The notes: generated from the letters alone by a model not told the origin. DNA of 64,000 nt from Acidobacteriota bacterium (GCA_021779935.1 JAJXZT010000016.1:223672-287671); one strand, 5' to 3'; positions 46,362-56,350 are shown, counted from the stretch's first letter. Translations and numbers: made by a program.

Positions 46362-47075
46362 TCAATCGATCGGTTCGTCCTTCACAATTGCCAGCGGGGT
46401 GCTTTCCACCATTGCGCGGGCTTTTTCTTCGCCCACAATTTTCGCTGCCGCCGCGCAAGCTTCCGACAGCACTGGCACGCGCCGCTTCGTGCTATGCGCG
46501 TCACTTGCAATCACTCCTACAATGCCTTGCTTCAGGAAACTCTCGCAGAGTTTTTGTGGCGCTTTTCCCCAGAATCCCGTCAACGAATTTGCCGTGATCT
46601 GGATGATGCAGCCCATCTCCGCCATGCTCTTCACGATCTCAGGATCGCGCTGCATCACGACGTTGCGTTCGGGATGGGTAATGATCGTGCGCATTCCCGC
46701 CAGGTGCAGCGAGTAGAGCACCTCCGGCATCTGTCGCGAAATTCCGTAGTCGCTGAACTCCACCAGCAGGTACCGCGTATGGCCGATCGTGTACTTGCGC
46801 GGATGTTTCAGCGCGTCTTCGATGTTGTCGTAGGAAAGATGGAAATCGCAGCCCAGGCTGAACTGCATTTCCGGCATGCGTGCGCGTAATTCTTCCAGCA
46901 GTGCCTGGTGTCCGTCGCGATCGTAGTAGTAGTCGAAGTTGGCGTGCGGCGTCGCCACCATGTGCCGGATGCCGTCTTCGAACGCGATACGGCACATGGC
47001 TTCCGTCGTCTCCCATGAATTCGAACCGTCATCGACGTTGGGAAGAATATGTGAGTGAATATCGACCATTGCCAT
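46362..47075 (-). CDS. CpsB/CapC-type PHP protein-tyrosine phosphatase
   Basis: A 237-residue metal-dependent phosphatase of the PHP superfamily that controls capsule or exopolysaccharide tyrosine kinases. The N-terminal DIHSHILPNVDDG, the TPHAN motif and HPERN near residue 135 supply the trinuclear metal site, and SDAHSTKRR the last ligands. The ATG at 47075 or the one two codons further is more family-like than 47099, though no ribosome site is clear. No capsule genes are next to it, so its kinase is elsewhere. Confidence 0.88.
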   Translation of the reverse strand: MAMVDIHSHILPNVDDGSNSWETTEAMCRIAFEDGIRHMVATPHANFDYYYDRDGHQALLEELRARMPEMQFSLGCDFHLSYDNIEDALKHPRKYTIGHTRYLLVEFSDYGISRQMPEVLYSLHLAGMRTIITHPERNVVMQRDPEIVKSMAEMGCIIQITANSLTGFWGKAPQKLCESFLKQGIVGVIASDAHSTKRRVPVLSEACAAAAKIVGEEKARAMVESTPLAIVKDEPID

Positions 47076-47160
47076 GTGTATTTGATTAAAACAGACCACG
47101 GCCGATTAGGAAAGGTAACCGCCGTAAGTCTCTCGCGGCCCCGCGTGAGTGCAAATGGTA

Positions 47161-47184
47161 ACGGCACAGCCGAAGCTGTGCCGT
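47161..47184. terminator. Terminator after the aminotransferase
   Basis: ACGGCACAGC (47161-47170) and GCTGTGCCGT (47175-47184), perfect 10-bp stem with CGAA loop. TACCATTT follows on the minus strand. Confidence 0.6.
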
Positions 47185-47201
47185 CCGGGCAAACCCGATT
47201 G

Positions 47202-48410
47202 CTAGTAGCGTTCGCGGATGAACTCCGTGATCTTTTCGTACGCCGCACCCAGCACGTCTTCCTGCGGCAGGAAGACGATGCGCATATGCTTCGTGCCAGG
47301 TTTCTGCCCGAAGCCCGAGCCGTGTACCACCAGCACGTGTTTCTGCATCAGCAGTTCCTTCACGAAGGTCAGGTCGTCCTCGGGGATGTCCAGCGAGGGA
47401 TGCGCATAGAACGCGCCCTTGGGGGCCACCAGCTTCACCCGTGGAGTCTTTGCGGCCCACGCTGCCGTCACTTCGCAGCGGCGGCGCAGCTTTTCGCGCA
47501 CCACTTTCAGGTGGTCCTGCGGGCCTTCCAGCGCGGGCTGTATGGCGTACTGGAACGGATGCGGCGCCGACAGTCTCGCGCGCAGCAGTTTGTGCGTCGA
47601 TTCCAGGTACGGTGCAAGCACTTCTCTCGGTCCCGTCGCAATCGCCCACCCGATTCTCCATCCCGGCACCAGGTACGACTTCGACAGTCCGTTGAATGTC
47701 ATGATCGGAATATCTGGCGCTAAAGTGGCGATTGAGATATGCCGCCGTTCTCCGTCAAAGATCAGCTTGTCGTAGATCTCGTCCGCCAGGATCATCACGT
47801 TGTGACGCCGCGCCAGCTCCACCACCGCTTCCAGAGTCTTGCGTGAGAATACCGCGCCTGTCGGATTGTTCGGATTGATCAGCAGAATGGCGCGTGTCCG
47901 GTCATTGATCTTCAGCGCCATCTCTTCCACGTCCGGCTGCCAGTCGTTGTCTTCGTTCAGCGCGTAGGTGTTCGGAGTTGCTCCCAGCTTCGCCAGCACT
48001 GCCGAATACAGCGGATACTCCGGGCTCGGCGTCAGCACGTTGTCGCCCGGATTCACCAGCGACGTCAGGCACGAGTCAATCACCTCTCCGCTGCCGATGC
48101 CGATGAACACGCTCTGTATGTTCTGGAAGCCGTTCAGTTCCGCTTCGCCGCGGATCGCTTCCAGCGCCGGCCGTATGCCCAGCGAATCCGCGTATCCGTT
48201 GTACCCGTCGCGCATTGCCTTGTGGACGGCCTCAATCAGGTGCGGAGGCGTGGGGAAGTCGTATTTACACGGATCGCCGATGTTGAGGTAGAGAATTTTG
48301 TTTCCCTTGCGAGCTACCTCGTCGGCTAGCACCGCCAGGTCGCGGATCGCATAGCGCACGTTCTCCATGCGCGCCGCCGGCTGAATCTCGTAGGCTTGTT
48401 TCGTAGGCAT
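47202..48410 (-). CDS. PLP-dependent aminotransferase (AlaA-like, class I/II)
   Basis: A 402-residue transaminase. The PLP lysine is in FNGLSKSYLVPGWRIGW (the SKSY..PG.R.GW text fits alanine aminotransferases AlaA/AlaC), and NPNNPTGAVFSR and ADEIYDKL bind the cofactor. Start ATG at 48410 with AAGGA nine bases upstream; a GTG two codons upstream is less likely. It probably interconverts pyruvate and alanine, but the exact substrate is not shown by sequence. Confidence 0.9.
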   Translation of the reverse strand: MPTKQAYEIQPAARMENVRYAIRDLAVLADEVARKGNKILYLNIGDPCKYDFPTPPHLIEAVHKAMRDGYNGYADSLGIRPALEAIRGEAELNGFQNIQSVFIGIGSGEVIDSCLTSLVNPGDNVLTPSPEYPLYSAVLAKLGATPNTYALNEDNDWQPDVEEMALKINDRTRAILLINPNNPTGAVFSRKTLEAVVELARRHNVMILADEIYDKLIFDGERRHISIATLAPDIPIMTFNGLSKSYLVPGWRIGWAIATGPREVLAPYLESTHKLLRARLSAPHPFQYAIQPALEGPQDHLKVVREKLRRRCEVTAAWAAKTPRVKLVAPKGAFYAHPSLDIPEDDLTFVKELLMQKHVLVVHGSGFGQKPGTKHMRIVFLPQEDVLGAAYEKITEFIRERY

Positions 48411-48476
48411 GATCACGGTTCCTTGTCTGTCTGTAAAGCCCGGCCCCGGCCATTTCCGGGGCCTGCTTATTATCGC

Positions 48477-50012
48477 TTACTCCGGGCGGTCGATCTGCGC
48501 TTTTTGCAGACGGTCCGAGTAGTCCACGTAAATCGCCTTCCACTCCGTGTAGAAGTCGAACGCCCCGATCCCGCCTTCGCGATGGCCGTTGCCCGTCTGC
48601 TTCACGCCACCGAATGGCAGGTGCACCTCGGCTCCAATCGTCGGAGCGTTGATGTACGTGATCCCCGCCTCCAGGTCGCGTATCGCCTTGAACGCCCGGT
48701 TCACGTCCTTCGTGTAGAGCGCCGACGACAGCCCGTAGGCCACGCCGTTTGCGATTTCCACCGCGTGGTCCAGGTCGTTGCACGGAATGCACGACACCAC
48801 CGGCCCGAAGATTTCTTCCTGCGCAATCCGCATCTTTGCATCCACATCGGCAAATACAGTCGGCTCCAGGAACCAGCCATGCGCGTGCTCGCCCTTGTCC
48901 AAGCGGTGCCCGCCGCACAGCATCTTCGCGCCTTCCTTCTGGCCAATCGCGATGTACTCCAGGTCCGTCTCCATCTGCTTCTTGTTCACCGCCGGCCCCA
49001 TGTCCACCGACTCGTCCAGTCCGTTGCCGATCTTCAGCTTCTTCGCCCGCGCCACCAGCTCGTCGAGGAACTTCCGGTAGACGCCCTTCTGGATGATGAT
49101 GCGGCTCGTCGCCGTGCAGCGTTGTCCGGTCGTGCCGAACGCGCCCCACAACGCGCCTTCCAGCGCCAGTTCCAGGTTCGCGTCATCCAGCACGATCATC
49201 GGGTTCTTGCCGCCCAGTTCCAGCGAGCAGCGCTTGAAGCTCTGCGCGCACGCCGCGCCCACAATCCGCCCAACCTCCGACGATCCGGTCAGCGAAATCG
49301 CCCTTACGTCCGGATGCTCCGTCAGCGGCGTTCCCACCATCGACCCGAACCCGGTGACGATGTTGACCACGCCCTTCGGCACGCCCGCGTCGGTGAGGGC
49401 CGAAACGAAGTTGAAGACCGACAGCGGCGTATCCTGTGCCGGCTTGATGACGGCCGTGTTGCCCGCAATCAGGGCGGGGAAGAGCTTCCACGACGGAATC
49501 GCCATCGGGAAGTTCCACGGCGTAATCATGCCGCACACTCCCAGCGGCTGCCTCACGCACATAGCGAACTTGTTCGGCAACTCGCTCGGCGTCGTGTGAC
49601 CGAACATCCTGCGCCCCTCGCCCGCCATGTAGTAGCCGGTGTCGATGGCTTCCTGCGTGTCGCCGCGCGTTTCCTTGATGACCTTGCCCATCTCGCGCGT
49701 CATGTCCTGCGAGTAGGCTTCCTTGCGCTGCTCCAGGATGGCCGTGGCCTTGTAGATGATCTCCGCCCGCCGGGGCGCCGGAACCAGCCGCCACTTGGCA
49801 TAGGCCCGCTTGGCCGCCTCCACTGCGGCGTCCACGTCCTTCTTGCCGGACTTCTGGAAAATGCCCACGATGTCGCGCGTGTCGGCCGGGTTGACGTTCT
49901 CGAACGTCTCTCCCGTGGAAGCCTCCACCCACTCGCCGTCGATAAAATTGCGATAAACCTTAGGCTTCGTCGAAGCCTTTCCCGTAGTAGTTGCGTGCTC
50001 AGTTGATGCCAT
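48477..50012 (-). CDS. Aldehyde dehydrogenase (semialdehyde-type)
   Basis: A 511-residue NAD(P)-dependent dehydrogenase. Catalytic Cys299 in [11 protein letters not shown], general base Glu265 in SLELGGKNP, cofactor motif [11 protein letters not shown] near 242-250, and a C-terminal [20 protein letters not shown] loop. The text is close to aminoadipate-semialdehyde/alpha-ketoglutaric-semialdehyde dehydrogenases, so a role in amino acid or sugar-acid breakdown is likely. It lies 67 bp upstream of the aminotransferase, in the same direction. Confidence 0.9.
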   Translation of the reverse strand: MASTEHATTTGKASTKPKVYRNFIDGEWVEASTGETFENVNPADTRDIVGIFQKSGKKDVDAAVEAAKRAYAKWRLVPAPRRAEIIYKATAILEQRKEAYSQDMTREMGKVIKETRGDTQEAIDTGYYMAGEGRRMFGHTTPSELPNKFAMCVRQPLGVCGMITPWNFPMAIPSWKLFPALIAGNTAVIKPAQDTPLSVFNFVSALTDAGVPKGVVNIVTGFGSMVGTPLTEHPDVRAISLTGSSEVGRIVGAACAQSFKRCSLELGGKNPMIVLDDANLELALEGALWGAFGTTGQRCTATSRIIIQKGVYRKFLDELVARAKKLKIGNGLDESVDMGPAVNKKQMETDLEYIAIGQKEGAKMLCGGHRLDKGEHAHGWFLEPTVFADVDAKMRIAQEEIFGPVVSCIPCNDLDHAVEIANGVAYGLSSALYTKDVNRAFKAIRDLEAGITYINAPTIGAEVHLPFGGVKQTGNGHREGGIGAFDFYTEWKAIYVDYSDRLQKAQIDRPE

Positions 50013-50148
50013 TGTTCAGTGCCTCCGCCAATGTGAAAACTCTCAATGCTACGTGTTTACGATGGGGGACGGCAAGTACATGCAACCGCGATCGCTTGTG
50101 ATGAGTTCGTGAGTTTTTCGGTTGGGGCAAGGCAAATTGCGACGGGCA

Positions 50149-50835
50149 CTAAAAAATCCGGGGAATCAGCCGATAGCGTGTCTTCGCACAATACTCAATG
50201 TACCCTGCGAGATTTATTGATAAGTATCGTTCCTCATTGATGAGTCGCCAGACAATGGCGGCCATCAGCGGAATGAAAAGCAACAGTCCCCATGCCGACC
50301 CAAGCCCGAGCGGAATTCCGAACAGCATCAGCAGCGCCCCTGCATACATCGGGTGACGGATTATGCGATAAGGCCCCGTGGAGATTACTTGCTGTCCCTT
50401 GCCGACCTCGATGATTGAGGACGTGTAGCTGTTCTCCTTGAAAACGCGAAACACGATGGACAGTCCAATCGCCACCAGGGCGTCACCCGCCAACACCATG
50501 TACACAGGAAGATGCGACCAGCCGAAGCGATGATCGATCCCGGGGAAGAGGATCAGTTCGATGAAAAAGATGCTTGCGAACGCCTGAATGATCTTCTGGC
50601 TTTTTTCTTTTTCTGCCCTCGGCCCCGCCTGTAGACGGCGCTCAATCAGTGCCGGATCTTTTTTCAGGAAATAGACGGTGATGATCGTGTTGGCCACCGA
50701 AAACACTCCCAAGAAAACCCACGCCTGCCAATAGTGCAACGACCGCGCGGGCAAAAACAGCGACGCTCCCAGTATGACCAGAAACAGCGTCAGTCCCGCA
50801 AACGACTTCTTCCACAGGGAATCCGTCCCATTCAT
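50149..50835 (-). CDS. ICMT/PEMT-type membrane methyltransferase
   Basis: A 228-residue membrane protein with five or six helices. The AdoMet-binding C-terminal region carries GPYRIIRHPMYAGALLMLFG and the EERYL...F..Y..Y.....RLIP motif typical of isoprenylcysteine carboxyl methyltransferase and phospholipid N-methyltransferase families. Start taken at the ATG 50835 (MNGTDSLWKKSFAG) because the frame upstream encodes no sense helix; no ribosome site is clear. It is not linked to the genes around it. The substrate is unknown. Confidence 0.85.
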   Translation of the reverse strand: MNGTDSLWKKSFAGLTLFLVILGASLFLPARSLHYWQAWVFLGVFSVANTIITVYFLKKDPALIERRLQAGPRAEKEKSQKIIQAFASIFFIELILFPGIDHRFGWSHLPVYMVLAGDALVAIGLSIVFRVFKENSYTSSIIEVGKGQQVISTGPYRIIRHPMYAGALLMLFGIPLGLGSAWGLLLFIPLMAAIVWRLINEERYLSINLAGYIEYCAKTRYRLIPRIF

Positions 50836-51012
50836 GCCGCTATTGTCATATCTTTTGTCTCGGAACAAAAGTCGACGCGACGGAACTCCTCGTGCCCGAG
50901 CGCACACGTTTTCTCCGCTTCAACCGCCGCCGAAGGAAAGGCCTCGTTCGAGCAGTACCTCAAGCGATAAACTGGTCCCGCGGTCTTTTGTCACCATGCG
51001 GAAAGGATTGTC

Positions 51013-51570
51013 ATGGCACATAGACTTTGCCCTGTCTGGGTCGGATACTTCCTCGCCAGCCCCATCCGGCGACTCATGCAGAACCCCGAACGCGTCCTCG
51101 CCCCCTACGTCGCGCCCGGAATGACCGTGCTGGAAGTTGGCCCCGGCATGGGGTTCTTCAGTATCCCGGCGGCACGGCTCGTGGGGGTCGCTGGCCGCGT
51201 GGTGTGCGTCGATGTCCAGCAGGGCATGTTGGACGGCCTGAAGCAGCGTGCCGCCGCCGCTGGAGTTGCCCCGCGCATCGAAACCCGCTTGTGCGAGGCG
51301 AACTCCCTGGCGCTGGACGATCTTGCCGGGGCGGTCGATGTCGTCCTGCTCTTCTACGTCGTCCACGAAGTCCCCGACCCGGAGAAGCTCTTTGCCGAGG
51401 TCGCCGCCACGCTCAAGCCCTCGGGCGCCGTGCTTTTCTCAGAGCCGTCGTTTCATGTCAGCCGGGAATCCTTCGACCACAGCCTGGCCCTTGCCCGGCG
51501 TTGCGGACTGGCTGTTACTGCCACGCCTCGTATCGCCACCCGGCGCAGCGCCATACTGAAGATGGCTTGA
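51013..51570 (+). CDS. SAM-dependent methyltransferase (class I)
   Basis: A 185-residue cytosolic methyltransferase. Motif I LEVGPGMGFFS (about 40-50) binds AdoMet; VVCVDVQQGML is motif II; motif III is AVDVVLLFYVVHEV. Small size and HEVPDPEKLFAEVAATL put it with Methyltransf_11-type enzymes. AAGGA precedes the ATG. It is divergent from the membrane methyltransferase; they share a 177-bp gap. The substrate is unknown. Confidence 0.88.
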   Translation: MAHRLCPVWVGYFLASPIRRLMQNPERVLAPYVAPGMTVLEVGPGMGFFSIPAARLVGVAGRVVCVDVQQGMLDGLKQRAAAAGVAPRIETRLCEANSLALDDLAGAVDVVLLFYVVHEVPDPEKLFAEVAATLKPSGAVLFSEPSFHVSRESFDHSLALARRCGLAVTATPRIATRRSAILKMA

Positions 51571-51587
51571 TCCTGCGTTTTCCCCAA

Positions 51588-51617
51588 TCCTCAATCAGCA
51601 ATCGGCAATCGGCAGTC
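51588..51617. repeat. AATCGGC short repeats
   Basis: CAATCAGCAATCGGCAATCG-type words repeat with an 8-9 base period just after the methyltransferase gene. A G6/C6 hairpin at 51667-51692 follows in the same gap. No gene is in the gap 51571-51778. Confidence 0.5.
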
Positions 51618-51778
51618 CTTCCGTACACTGACCTTTCGTACAGGGAACTGGGCACAATTCGGGAGCGGGGGGTGCGAATTCAGGTGCCCCCCTGCTTGTA
51701 ATTTGCTGTTCCCGCGTATGATTCTTCTGCGTTATGGTAACTTCCTGAAATTACCTTCTATAGATTAGGTGGGCCCTT

Positions 51779-53062
51779 TTGGCTGCAAAGCGCAAAGAAG
51801 GACTGCAAATCTCGTGGACGACGATCAGGTACCGCTCGATCGCCGGTGTGGTCGCAGTTCTCATCCTCGTGGTCTGCTTTGTTCTCTACCTCCTTTTCCC
51901 CGCGGCCATCAAGTCCGCTGCCGGAAGCTTCGGCGATGCGCTGCTCAGTGTTGCCGCCAAGCTTGGCATCACCTCTCCCAGCGTCGCCCACAAGAATTCG
52001 CCCGTTGGCCCGCAACAGGCGCACTTCACCAACATTGAAGGCGCCGTCAAGGTCAAGAAGGCTTCCGCCAACACCTGGATCAACGCCGACTACAATCTCC
52101 CGCTCGATCGCGGCGACGTTATTCAAACCACCTCCGAGGGCCTCGCCAAGATAGTTTTTGCCGACGGCACCAGTTACACCGTCAAGCAGGATTCGCTCAT
52201 CGTCATCGAGGACAACTCGGTCAACACCAATCAGCAGACCCAGGTCGCCGTTCAGGTCACTACCGGAACCGTCGATCTCTCCACTGCCACCTTCTCGCAG
52301 GGTTCGCGCTCGCAGGTGGTGGTCGCCGGAGCCACGGCTTCGCTCTCGCCGGAAAGCTCCGCCCAGGTTGTGAACGATCCCCGTGCTGACCAGCACCAGA
52401 TCCTTATAAAGAAGGGCTCCGGCGAAGTTACCCGCGGAACCGAAACCCTTCGTCTTGGCGACTACGAGATGGTGAGCTTCAAAAATGACTCCACCACCAT
52501 GACCAAGACCAAGGAGCTTGGCCCGCCAACCCTGATTGGCCCGCCCAACATGGCCCCGATCTTTACCGCCGGCCAGGGCGCCACCGTGCAGTTGTCCTGG
52601 ACCCCTGTGTCCCAGGCCGTGGCCTACCGCGTGCGTATCTCGCGGAATCCTTATTTTTCCAGCACCGTTCTCGACAGCAAGACGAAGGATCCCGACCTGA
52701 ATACCCAGCTCGACGATGGTGCTTACTATTGGTCGGTTCAGGCCATGAATGCGACCGGCAAAACTTCGGTCGAGAGCGAGCGCAATCGCTTTACGGTCAT
52801 TTCCAAGGGTGCGGAGAAGGTCGTGCTGCCCCTGACGCTGGGAAACTTCGTGCAGCACGGCCACGTGATTGAGGTTCGCGGCAAGACCGAACCCAACGCC
52901 CGGGTCATGGTCAACGGGCAGGAGGTGCCGGCGGTTAACTCCGACGGATCGTTCATCTATCTGACGCCGCCGCTCCCTTCCGGGGAGAACGTTATTACCG
53001 TCACCGCGCAGAATTCTCGCGGCGCCGTGAATACGCAGCAGAGAAAGATCGTGATCCAGTAG
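51779..53062 (+). CDS. FecR-domain envelope protein
   Basis: A 427-residue protein with a single N-terminal membrane helix (about 22-42) and a long outside part. A FecR-like domain is at about 85-230 (PLDRGDVIQTTSEGLAKIVFADGTSYTV, then KKGSGEVTRGTETLRLGDYEMVS). A fibronectin-type domain (about 255-345) and a Big/glucodextranase-type domain (about 350-425, TEPNARVMVNGQEVPAVNSDGSFIY) follow. The start is TTG at 51779. It heads the mreB-mreC-mreD-mrdA-rodA cluster in the same direction, so a role in linking peptidoglycan and shape is likely but not shown. Confidence 0.85.
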   Translation: MAAKRKEGLQISWTTIRYRSIAGVVAVLILVVCFVLYLLFPAAIKSAAGSFGDALLSVAAKLGITSPSVAHKNSPVGPQQAHFTNIEGAVKVKKASANTWINADYNLPLDRGDVIQTTSEGLAKIVFADGTSYTVKQDSLIVIEDNSVNTNQQTQVAVQVTTGTVDLSTATFSQGSRSQVVVAGATASLSPESSAQVVNDPRADQHQILIKKGSGEVTRGTETLRLGDYEMVSFKNDSTTMTKTKELGPPTLIGPPNMAPIFTAGQGATVQLSWTPVSQAVAYRVRISRNPYFSSTVLDSKTKDPDLNTQLDDGAYYWSVQAMNATGKTSVESERNRFTVISKGAEKVVLPLTLGNFVQHGHVIEVRGKTEPNARVMVNGQEVPAVNSDGSFIYLTPPLPSGENVITVTAQNSRGAVNTQQRKIVIQ

Positions 53063-53342
53063 TAAGATGGTAGGAGAGCGTGTGTTTGTTCCGGGCGTTT
53101 CGGCGCTCGGAGTCCGCGAAGTCAGTGGCGTGTTTGTCAGCGGTCCTTCCGCACGGCCTGACGCTGCCGGCGATTCCCGGCTCCTACCGGCAACACCTCG
53201 GAGATTTCCGCATCATGATGACGGTTTTCGATGCCGCGCGCATCGGCGCCGCACGTGAGGGTTCGGGGCAACGGCGTTTTCGTTGCGTGTTAGAGATTAC
53301 AGGTTCCAGTTCAAAAGTTTTATTGAAAGAGATTGTTCAGCA

Positions 53343-54407
53343 ATGTCATCCAACGGATTCCATTCCCGCGCTAACCGGTTTGCCAACCTGCGTTCGTTGT
53401 TCAGCATGTTCTCCAGTGACCTGGCCATTGATCTCGGCACGGCGAACACGCTCGTCTACGCGAAGGGCAAAGGCATTGTCGTCAACGAACCATCCATCGT
53501 GGCCATCAACAAGAACACCGGCGAAGTTGAAGCCGTGGGCAAGGAAGCCAAGGAGATGCTCGGGCGAACGCCGGGCAACATCGTCGCCATCAAGCCGATG
53601 AAGGATGGCGTCATCGCCGACTTCAAGGTCACCGAAAAGATGCTGAACTATTTCATCCAGAAGGCGCACAACCGCAAGATGCTCGTGCATCCTCGCATTG
53701 TCATCGGCGTGCCTTCGGAAATCACCCAGGTGGAAAAGCGCGCCGTCATGGATTCCGCCTATCGCGCCAAGGCCAGCGAAGTTCATCTCGTCGAGCAGGC
53801 CATGGTGGCCGCCATCGGTGCGGGTTTGCCCATCACCGAGCCCAGCGGCAACATGGTTGTCGATATCGGCGGCGGCACCACGGATATCGCCGTCATCTCG
53901 CTCAGCGGCATCGTCTACTCGCGCTCCGTCCGCATGGCCGGCAACCAGATGGACGAGGCCATCATGAATTACCTCAAGCGCAAGTACAACCTGCTCATCG
54001 GCGAGCGCACCGCCGAGCAGATCAAGATTGAAATCGGCTCCGCCTATCCGCTCGACAAGCCGCTCACCATGGAGATCAAGGGCCGCAACCTCATCGAGGG
54101 CGTCCCCAAGACCATCACCGTCGATGACAGCGAAATCCGCGAGTCGCTCGGTGAATGTGTATCGACAATTATGAATGCGATTCGCGTCGCACTCGAGCGC
54201 ACGCCCCCCGAGCTTTCGGCCGATATCAGCGACCGAGGCATCGTGCTCACCGGCGGTGGCGCGCTGCTCAAGAATCTCGACAAGCGCATCCGCGAGGAAA
54301 CCGGCCTTCCGGTCTCCATCGCCGACGATCCGCTTGCCAGCGTCGTCCTTGGCACCGGGAAAATGCTGTCCGACTTCAAATTGTTGCGCAAGATTTCGAT
54401 CGAGTAG
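53343..54407 (+). CDS. mreB: Rod-shape actin homologue MreB
   Basis: An actin-fold ATPase filament that guides lateral wall growth. Phosphate 1 [14 protein letters not shown] is near the start, phosphate 2 [16 protein letters not shown] and the adenosine motif [15 protein letters not shown] are intact. Start ATG 53343; the frame opens to 53283. The first 20 residues ([20 protein letters not shown]) are a longer amphipathic N-terminus than in E. coli and may bind the membrane. It leads mreC-mreD-mrdA-rodA after the FecR-domain protein, with a 280-bp gap before it. Confidence 0.95.
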   Translation: MSSNGFHSRANRFANLRSLFSMFSSDLAIDLGTANTLVYAKGKGIVVNEPSIVAINKNTGEVEAVGKEAKEMLGRTPGNIVAIKPMKDGVIADFKVTEKMLNYFIQKAHNRKMLVHPRIVIGVPSEITQVEKRAVMDSAYRAKASEVHLVEQAMVAAIGAGLPITEPSGNMVVDIGGGTTDIAVISLSGIVYSRSVRMAGNQMDEAIMNYLKRKYNLLIGERTAEQIKIEIGSAYPLDKPLTMEIKGRNLIEGVPKTITVDDSEIRESLGECVSTIMNAIRVALERTPPELSADISDRGIVLTGGGALLKNLDKRIREETGLPVSIADDPLASVVLGTGKMLSDFKLLRKISIE

Positions 54408-54428
54408 GCAGCAGAAGTTTCGAGCCTC

Positions 54429-54561
54429 CAGTTTCGAGTTTCGGGAGCATGCGTGGCAGGCGCTGAATTCCGCGCTCGGAATGGCAGAGGCGATTTTCCC
54501 GCGACTCGAGACTAGCGACTCGCGACATCTTTTTTCTCTCGAAACCTGAAACTCGAAACTG
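54429..54561. repeat. Inverted CAGTTTCGAGTTTC repeat between mreB and mreC
   Basis: CAGTTTCGAGTTTC (54429-54442) and its exact complement (54548-54561) flank about 105 bp. Outer TTTCGAG and CTCGAAA words extend it. TTTTT and the mreC ATG follow directly. No gene lies inside. It resembles a short palindromic insertion. Confidence 0.6.
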
Positions 54562-54566
54562 TTTTT

Positions 54567-55682
54567 ATGGAATCCTTCTTCGGCCGGCACAAGAATGCGA
54601 CAGTCCTAGCGGCCGTCTTGTTTGCACAGTTGCTCGGCCTGGCCACGCAGATCAAGACGCAGACCGACCGCGGCTCTGTTCGTCTTGTGCGCTACTGGGC
54701 CGTCGCCGCCATTACTCCCCTGGAGAAGGGATTCGTGCACACCCAGGATTGGGTGCGGCACCTCTGGTCGAATTACCTCTACCTTCGCGGCGTCCGCCAG
54801 CAGAATGAGCAACTCAAGCAGCAGATCGACCAGATGCGCATCCAGCAGGTGCGCTTGCAGGAGGATGCCAACCAAGCCCGCCGCATCCAGGCCTTGCTCG
54901 CGTTCAAGGAGCAGTACATCGCCCAAACCGTCGCCGCGCAGGTCATCGGAACTTCCGGCACCGAGCAGTCGCGCATCGTTTATATCGATCGTGGCTCCAA
55001 CGACGGTATCCGCCCGGACATGGCTGTCATCACTCCGGATGGAATTGTCGGCAAGATCCTCACCGTTTATCCCACTACCTCGCAGGTTCTTGAGATCACC
55101 GACCCGCAGAGTGGTGTTGGCGCCATCCTCGAGAAGTCGCGCCTGATGGGAATCCTCAAGGGTTCACCCACCGGACAACCTCACCTCGACTACATCATGT
55201 CCGACGAAAAGGTGGAAGTCGGCGAGAACGTCATCACCAGCGGCGGCGACCAGATATATCCCAAGGGCCTTCCCATCGGCAAGGTTGTTTCCGTTGGTCC
55301 CGGCCGCGATCTTTACTTGAACATTCCTGTCAAGCCGGCTGCCGCACTCGACAGTCTTGAGGAAGTGCTCGTCATCACCCAGGTGGTGGACAAATCGCCG
55401 GACACTACGGACCTTGGCCCGATTCGCGCCGCGGATATTCTTGCCCAGCGTCTGCCGTCCGTGCCGCAGCAGAAGCAGCCCGCTGCATCGCCCGTCGTCG
55501 GTGAAGCCCCGGCCACGCCTCCTGCTCCCGGAGCCGCGCAACCGCAGGCGAAGCCCCCGGCAACGCAACCGCAGACGAAGCCACCGGCCACTGGCGTCAC
55601 CAAGTCCAAACCGAATCCGCCGGTCGTCAAGCCCAAGTCACCCGCGACCCAGTCCACACCGCCACAGGAGCCACGGCCGTGA
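54567..55682 (+). CDS. mreC: Rod-shape-determining protein MreC
   Basis: A 371-residue bitopic protein. One N-terminal helix (about 13-30), then a coiled coil (about 65-115), then the periplasmic double beta-barrel (about 125-270) with GTSGTEQSRIVYIDRGSNDGIRPDMAV and GGDQIYPKGLPIGKVVSVGPG. The last 75 residues are a Pro/Ala/Lys-rich tail not found in E. coli. It bridges MreB and PBP2. The stop overlaps the mreD start as GTGA. Confidence 0.93.
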   Translation: MESFFGRHKNATVLAAVLFAQLLGLATQIKTQTDRGSVRLVRYWAVAAITPLEKGFVHTQDWVRHLWSNYLYLRGVRQQNEQLKQQIDQMRIQQVRLQEDANQARRIQALLAFKEQYIAQTVAAQVIGTSGTEQSRIVYIDRGSNDGIRPDMAVITPDGIVGKILTVYPTTSQVLEITDPQSGVGAILEKSRLMGILKGSPTGQPHLDYIMSDEKVEVGENVITSGGDQIYPKGLPIGKVVSVGPGRDLYLNIPVKPAAALDSLEEVLVITQVVDKSPDTTDLGPIRAADILAQRLPSVPQQKQPAASPVVGEAPATPPAPGAAQPQAKPPATQPQTKPPATGVTKSKPNPPVVKPKSPATQSTPPQEPRP

Positions 55683-56194
55683 ACCTTACCTACACATCGC
55701 GCGAGCAGGTTGAGGTCTACCGGTTTTCGTGGCCGGTTGCGATTGGCGTCCCGCTGCTGGCGCTCTTTCTTCAGGCTTTCGTCCCGGTGCACGTCTATTT
55801 TTTCCGGGCCTTTGACCTGCCACTGTTGGTCACTATCTTTTTCGGAATCTCGCGCCGCAATCCGATCACCGGCCTTTCCACTGGCGCCGCCATCGGCATT
55901 TTTCAGGATGCCCTCTCGCACCAGCCCATCGGACTCTTTGGCATTGCCAAAACCTGCATCGGCTACCTGGCGTCGTCCATCGGTGTCAAGCTCGATGTCG
56001 ACAACCCCGGCTCGCGATTCCTGATGACGTACGCCTTTTACATCGTTCACCAGATGATCTGCTACGCCCTGCGCGGCATGATGGGGGAAAGTCCCGCATG
56101 GCATTGGGGTCACGATCTCGGACTGGCGCTCGCGAACTCGCTGCTCGCCGTTGTCCTCTTCGCCGGGCTGGACCGGTTCAAACAGAGAACGTGA
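55679..56194 (+). CDS. mreD: Rod-shape-determining protein MreD
   Basis: A 171-residue inner-membrane protein with five or six helices (LLALFLQAFVPVHVYFF, LLVTIFFGISRRNPITGLSTGAAIG), usual length. The start GTG (55679) overlaps the stop of mreC. It completes the MreBCD complex that organises PBP2/RodA. About 156 bp follow before mrdA, with no clear terminator. Confidence 0.88.
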   Translation: MNLTYTSREQVEVYRFSWPVAIGVPLLALFLQAFVPVHVYFFRAFDLPLLVTIFFGISRRNPITGLSTGAAIGIFQDALSHQPIGLFGIAKTCIGYLASSIGVKLDVDNPGSRFLMTYAFYIVHQMICYALRGMMGESPAWHWGHDLGLALANSLLAVVLFAGLDRFKQRT

Positions 56195-56350
56195 CCGGAG
56201 TGGGGCACGAGGCACGTTTGGGTACGGATTTAGTCGGCCGCCGTCCTCTTGCACGCGCTAAAATTAGGCAGATCGCGAGAGTCACGGATGGCGTAATCTC
56301 CGGTCGACCCGGTCGCACTTCGCCGGGTTTCCCCAGGCAAAAGTGAAGTA

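Noticed and set aside
48396..50006. 536-codon frame opposite the aldehyde dehydrogenase
   Set aside because: Arg/His-rich nonsense composition and complete overlap with an enzyme with all catalytic residues.
53080..53601. Open frame bridging the FecR-mreB gap and overlapping mreB
   Set aside because: It overlaps the start of mreB in another frame and has no family features. The 53063-53342 gap is treated as promoter DNA.
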